DNA of 8,145 nucleotides, from assembly GCA_030147905.1 (NCBI GenBank), contig JASBUM010000307.1:1-8145 (forward strand). The letters are read 5' to 3'. Source of the DNA: Acidimangrovimonas sp. GTDB taxonomy: Bacteria; Pseudomonadota; Alphaproteobacteria; Rhodobacterales; Rhodobacteraceae. Of this stretch, positions 5,300 through 8,145 are shown in pieces; the stretch's first letter is position 1; each line of letters begins with the position of its first letter. The notes under the pieces are model-generated. The model had not been told where the DNA came from, searched no databases, and saw only the letters and a list, made by a program, of their open reading frames with translations. Both the position numbers and the translations under genes were made by a program.

Positions 5300-6271
5300 A
5301 TGGCAAAGACCATCGGCTGGGGAATTCTCGGAGCGGCAAAGATCGCCCGCGACTGGGTGGCGCCGGCGATCCATGCCGCGCCTGGCGGGCGTATCGCGGC
5401 CATCGCGAGCCTGACGCCGGGCAAGGCCGAGGCACTGGCCGCCCCCTACGAGGGGGTGACGGTGCATGACGATTATGATGCGCTGCTTGCCGATCCGGCC
5501 GTCGATGCCATCTATGTTCCGTTGCCCAACAGCCTGCATGTCGACTGGACCATCCGCGCCATGCGGGCGGGCAAGCATGTTCTGTGCGAAAAGCCGATCG
5601 CGTTGAAGGCGGCCGAGATCGAGCGGCTGATCGCGCTCCGCGACGAAACCGGTCTGGTCTGCGCCGAGGCCTTCATGGTGGTGCATCACCCGCAATGGGC
5701 GCGGGTGCGCGCGCTTCTGGCCGATGGCACGATCGGCGAGTTGCGCCATGTCCAGGGGGCGTTCAGCTTCTACAACGACGATCCGGTCAACATCCGCAAC
5801 GATGCCGCGCAGGGTGGGGGCGCGCTGCGCGACATCGGGGTTTATCCGGCGGTGACGACGCGTTTTGCCACCGGGCGTGAGCCGCTGGGCGTCGCGACGC
5901 GGATCGATTGGGAAAACGGGATCGACACCACTGCGCGGGTGTGGGCGGAGTTTTCCGGATTTACGATGGACTTCTATGTCTCGATGCGGATGCATCCACG
6001 GCAGGAAATGGTGTTTCACGGCACCGACGGCTGGTTGCGGGTGGCGACGCCCTTCAATGCCAAGCTTTATGGTGACGACGTGCTGGAAATCCGGGATCGG
6101 TCGGGTGCGGTGCGGCTGGAGCGCTTCGCGCTGGTCGATCAGTACCGCGTCCAGATCGAGGCCTTCAACCGCGCGATCACGGAGGGCAGGGAATTCGCCT
6201 GTCCGCTGGAATTTTCGCGCGGGAACCAGGCGATGATCGACGCCATCTACAAGGCCGGCGAAGTGGGCTGA
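5300..6271 (+). CDS. Gfo/Idh/MocA-family NAD(P)-dependent oxidoreductase
   Basis: A sugar or polyol dehydrogenase of unknown substrate. The 323-residue product has the N-terminal Rossmann fold: GWGILGAAKIARDW (6-19) is the dinucleotide-binding turn, DAIYVPLPNSLH (69-80) and GKHVLCEKPIAL (91-102) follow, with the family's catalytic Lys98 in the E-K-P motif. The C-terminal substrate domain carries GGGALRDIGVYPAVTTRF (172-189), with Asp178 and Tyr182 at the usual active-site places. This wording resembles glucose-fructose oxidoreductase, xylose dehydrogenase and dihydrodiol dehydrogenase relatives more than myo-inositol dehydrogenases, but it does not fix the substrate. No signal peptide is seen, so it is cytoplasmic. 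The ATG at 5300 has GGGAG at 5288-5292. The gene appears to be transcribed alone: a terminator lies upstream and the next gene is convergent. Confidence 0.94.
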   Translation: MAKTIGWGILGAAKIARDWVAPAIHAAPGGRIAAIASLTPGKAEALAAPYEGVTVHDDYDALLADPAVDAIYVPLPNSLHVDWTIRAMRAGKHVLCEKPIALKAAEIERLIALRDETGLVCAEAFMVVHHPQWARVRALLADGTIGELRHVQGAFSFYNDDPVNIRNDAAQGGGALRDIGVYPAVTTRFATGREPLGVATRIDWENGIDTTARVWAEFSGFTMDFYVSMRMHPRQEMVFHGTDGWLRVATPFNAKLYGDDVLEIRDRSGAVRLERFALVDQYRVQIEAFNRAITEGREFACPLEFSRGNQAMIDAIYKAGEVG

Positions 6272-6396
6272 CAGAGGGGCAGGGCGGGCAGGGACGGGTC
6301 GGGCCAAGCGGCCCCCTCCTGCCGCCGGGTCGCGGGCGGGCGGCTTGCGGGCTTGGCTTGCGGGCGAGCACGGTGCGGCGCGCCATGCGGAGCGAA

Positions 6397-6430
6397 GCGG
6401 GGGCGCTGCCCCCGCACCCCCGCGGTATTT
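6397..6430 (+). terminator. Strong GC hairpin with TATTTATT tail, probable dispersed intergenic element
   Basis: GCGGGGGC, loop GCT, GCCCCCGC is a perfect eight-pair stem (6397-6415), 125 bases past the oxidoreductase stop. It is followed by ACCCCCGCGGTATTTATT. From memory, GGGGGC-loop-GCCCCC followed by GCACCCCCG and a TATTT stretch recurs between genes in many Rhodobacteraceae, so this looks like a copy of a dispersed element that may act as a terminator. The T-rich part starts about ten bases after the stem, which is not standard for an intrinsic terminator. Confidence 0.5.
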
Positions 6431-6455
6431 ATTCCCGAAAGAGGAGCAATGCGGG

Positions 6456-6472
6456 ACCCCGTATGCCGGGGT
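6456..6472 (-). terminator. Hairpin downstream of the oligoendopeptidase gene
   Basis: ACCCCG, loop TATGC, CGGGGT is a perfect six-pair stem. It lies 12 bases past the stop codon of the minus-strand peptidase gene, a usual place for a terminator. The following minus-strand sequence is CCGCATTGCTCCTCTTTC, without a proper T-run, so termination is plausible but unproven. Confidence 0.4.
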
Positions 6473-6484
6473 GCGCGGCAGCCG

Positions 6485-8145
6485 TCAGTCCATCGCTTCG
6501 AGTTCGTCGATGAAGCCCGCGATCATCGACAGTCCCTTGTCCCAGAACCGCGGGTCGGACGCGTCGAGACCGAAGGGGGCGAGCAGTTCCCTGTGATGTT
6601 TGGAGCCGCCGGCGCGAAGCATCTCGAAATATTTCTCCTGGAAGTCGGGGTCGCCCTCCTCGTAGGCGGCATAGAGCGCATTCACCAGCCCGTCGCCGAA
6701 GGCGTAGGCGTAGACGTAGAAAGGCGAGTGGACGAAATGGGGCACATAGGCCCAGAAAGTCTCGTAGCCCGGCATGAATTCGAACGCCGGGCCAAGGCTT
6801 TCTGCCTGGACGCTCATCCAGAGGGCATCGATGGTTTCGGGGGTCAGCTCGCCCTCGCGGCGGGCCTCGTGCAGCTTGCATTCGAAATCGTAGAAGGCGA
6901 TCTGGCGCACGACGGTGTTGATCATGTCCTCGACCTTGCCCGCAAGCAGGGTCTTGCGCTCGGCCGCGGTGGTGGCGCGGTCGAGCAGGTTCCGGAAGGT
7001 CAGCATCTCGCCGAAGACGCTGGCGGTCTCGGCCAGGGTGAGCGGTGTCGCGGCCAGCAATTCCCCCTGTCCGGCGGCCAGGCACTGATGTACGCCGTGG
7101 CCCAGTTCATGCGCCAGTGTCATCACGTCGCGCGGCTTGCCGAGATAATTGAGCATCACGTAGGGATGGACGGTGGTGACCGTCGGATGGGCGAAGGCGC
7201 CCGGCGCCTTGCCGGGCTTGACGCCCGCGTCGATCCAGCCGCGCTCGAAGAAGGGGGCGGCGATCTCTGCCATGCGCGGCGAGAAGGCGCCATAGGCGTC
7301 GAGCACGATCCGGCGGGCCTCGGGCCAGGGCACCGTCTTGGGGGGTTCGGCCGGCAGCGGGGCATTGCGGTCCCAGATCTGGAGCTTGTCGAGCCCCATC
7401 CAGCGGGCCTTCAGCGCGTAATATCGGTGCGACAGCTTGGGATAGGCAGCGACCACCGCATCGCGCAGCGCCGCGACCACCTCGGGTTCGACATGGTTGG
7501 CGAGATGGCGTGCGGTCTGCGGCGCGGGCATCTTGCGCCAGCGGTCCTCGATCTCCTTTTCCTTGGCCAGCGTGTTGTGGACGCGGGCGAAGAGCTTGGC
7601 CCTCTGCTCGAAGACCCGGGCGAGGGCCTGGGCCGAGGCCTCGCGCCGGGCGCGGTCGCTTTCGGTCAGCAGGTTGAGCGTCGATTCGAGATTGAGCGGC
7701 TCGGGTTCTCCGGCGACGTCGAATTCGAGCCCGGCGATGGTTTCGTCGAAGAGCTTGTTCCAGGCGGCGGCGCCGACGGCGGACTGGTCGTGAAGGAAAC
7801 GCTCCAGCTCGTCCGAAAGCTGGTAGGGACGCATCGCGCGCATCCGCTCGAAGACCGGCGCATAGCGGGCGAGATCGGCATTCGCGGCCAGCAGCGCGGC
7901 CAGGCGGTCGTCGTCGAGGCGGTTGAACTCGAGTGTGAAGAACACCAGAGAAGTGGTGAATACGGTTATCTTTTCCTGGCAATCGCCAAGGAATTTTGCG
8001 CGGCCGGAATCGGTGGTGTTCTGGTAATAGCGCAGGCCCGCGAAGGACATGATGCGCCCGGCGAGTATGTCGATCTCTTCATAGGCGCGGACGCATTCGA
8101 GAAGGGCCGCGGCGTCGAGCGTGGCGAGCTTGCCCTCGTAGCGCG
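6485..8145 (-). CDS. pepF: Peptidase family M3B oligoendopeptidase F (5' end cut by window edge)
   Basis: A cytoplasmic zinc endopeptidase that cleaves short peptides, part of peptide turnover. The reading frame is open to the right edge; 552 residues are visible against about 600 usual for the family, so roughly the first 50 are missing. The first visible residues, RYEGKLATLDAAALLECVRA, are typical family sequence, so the ATG at 8050 is internal and not the start. The N-terminal M3B part includes MSFAGLRYYQNTTD and GDCQEKITVFTT. The zinc site is TLAHELGHGVHQ at about 7120-7085: the two His and the Glu of HELGH (7097-7111), with the third ligand in ETASVFGE about 27 residues later. The C-terminal block HSPFYVYAYAFGDGLVNALY carries the tyrosines that hold substrate. 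All expected catalytic residues are present. It is convergent with the oxidoreductase gene. Promoter and start lie outside the window. Confidence 0.95.
   Translation of the reverse strand, partial: RYEGKLATLDAAALLECVRAYEEIDILAGRIMSFAGLRYYQNTTDSGRAKFLGDCQEKITVFTTSLVFFTLEFNRLDDDRLAALLAANADLARYAPVFERMRAMRPYQLSDELERFLHDQSAVGAAAWNKLFDETIAGLEFDVAGEPEPLNLESTLNLLTESDRARREASAQALARVFEQRAKLFARVHNTLAKEKEIEDRWRKMPAPQTARHLANHVEPEVVAALRDAVVAAYPKLSHRYYALKARWMGLDKLQIWDRNAPLPAEPPKTVPWPEARRIVLDAYGAFSPRMAEIAAPFFERGWIDAGVKPGKAPGAFAHPTVTTVHPYVMLNYLGKPRDVMTLAHELGHGVHQCLAAGQGELLAATPLTLAETASVFGEMLTFRNLLDRATTAAERKTLLAGKVEDMINTVVRQIAFYDFECKLHEARREGELTPETIDALWMSVQAESLGPAFEFMPGYETFWAYVPHFVHSPFYVYAYAFGDGLVNALYAAYEEGDPDFQEKYFEMLRAGGSKHHRELLAPFGLDASDPRFWDKGLSMIAGFIDELEAMD

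Noticed and set aside
5159..6307. Minus-strand open frame of 382 codons opposite the oxidoreductase
   Set aside because: It lies antisense to a complete Gfo/Idh/MocA gene; the His/Arg/Asp-rich product is typical of an antisense shadow.
6485..8050. Complete 521-residue peptidase starting at 8050
   Set aside because: The frame stays open to the window edge and the residues before 8050 are typical oligoendopeptidase F sequence, so that ATG is internal and the gene is cut by the window.

Overview
The window is high-GC DNA with the gene content and codon style of an alphaproteobacterium, most likely a member of the Rhodobacteraceae. Three things point there: a 298-residue RpoH whose first residues read MSGYANLPAPSPEQGLNRYL, as in Rhodobacter-type RpoHI; a small one-helix DUF6476-type protein; and a GC-rich intergenic hairpin followed by a short TATTTATT stretch of a kind I remember from many genomes of this family. 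The assignment comes from memory of these families, not from a search.

Layout, left to right. At the left edge, on the minus strand, lies the first 99 codons of a nitrile hydratase alpha subunit (1-297), cut by the window end. A gap of about 300 bases with candidate divergent promoters and a 22-base direct repeat separates it from the plus-strand psd-pssA pair (605-2061), whose stop and start codons overlap. PssA makes phosphatidylserine from CDP-diacylglycerol and serine, and Psd decarboxylates it to phosphatidylethanolamine, so the pair is one membrane-lipid pathway. The gap 2062-2379 holds no gene but has two short tandem repeats and a perfect 18-base palindrome.

Next comes a head-to-head pair whose ATG codons overlap on the shared tetramer CATG (2689-2692): a small membrane protein on the minus strand (2380-2691) and an RluA/RluD-type 23S rRNA pseudouridine synthase on the plus strand (2690-3739). 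The heat-shock sigma factor gene rpoH (3998-4894) follows, with a leader hairpin and a weak candidate promoter. Its stop codon lies inside the first unit of a degenerate 13-14 base tandem repeat, and a clear intrinsic terminator stands about 210 bases further on (5104-5127).

The right part holds a Gfo/Idh/MocA-family oxidoreductase (5300-6271, plus). Convergent to it is a peptidase family M3B oligoendopeptidase F (6485 to the right edge, minus), which lacks its N-terminus because the window ends. The convergent gap carries two strong hairpins.

The protein-coding content is mostly conserved housekeeping, and I see no defence system, mobile element, CRISPR array or RNA gene. The points most worth a second look are non-coding: the repeat array fused to the rpoH stop codon, the long rpoH 3' region ending in a terminator, the overlapping divergent starts, and the paired repeat upstream of the nitrile hydratase gene.
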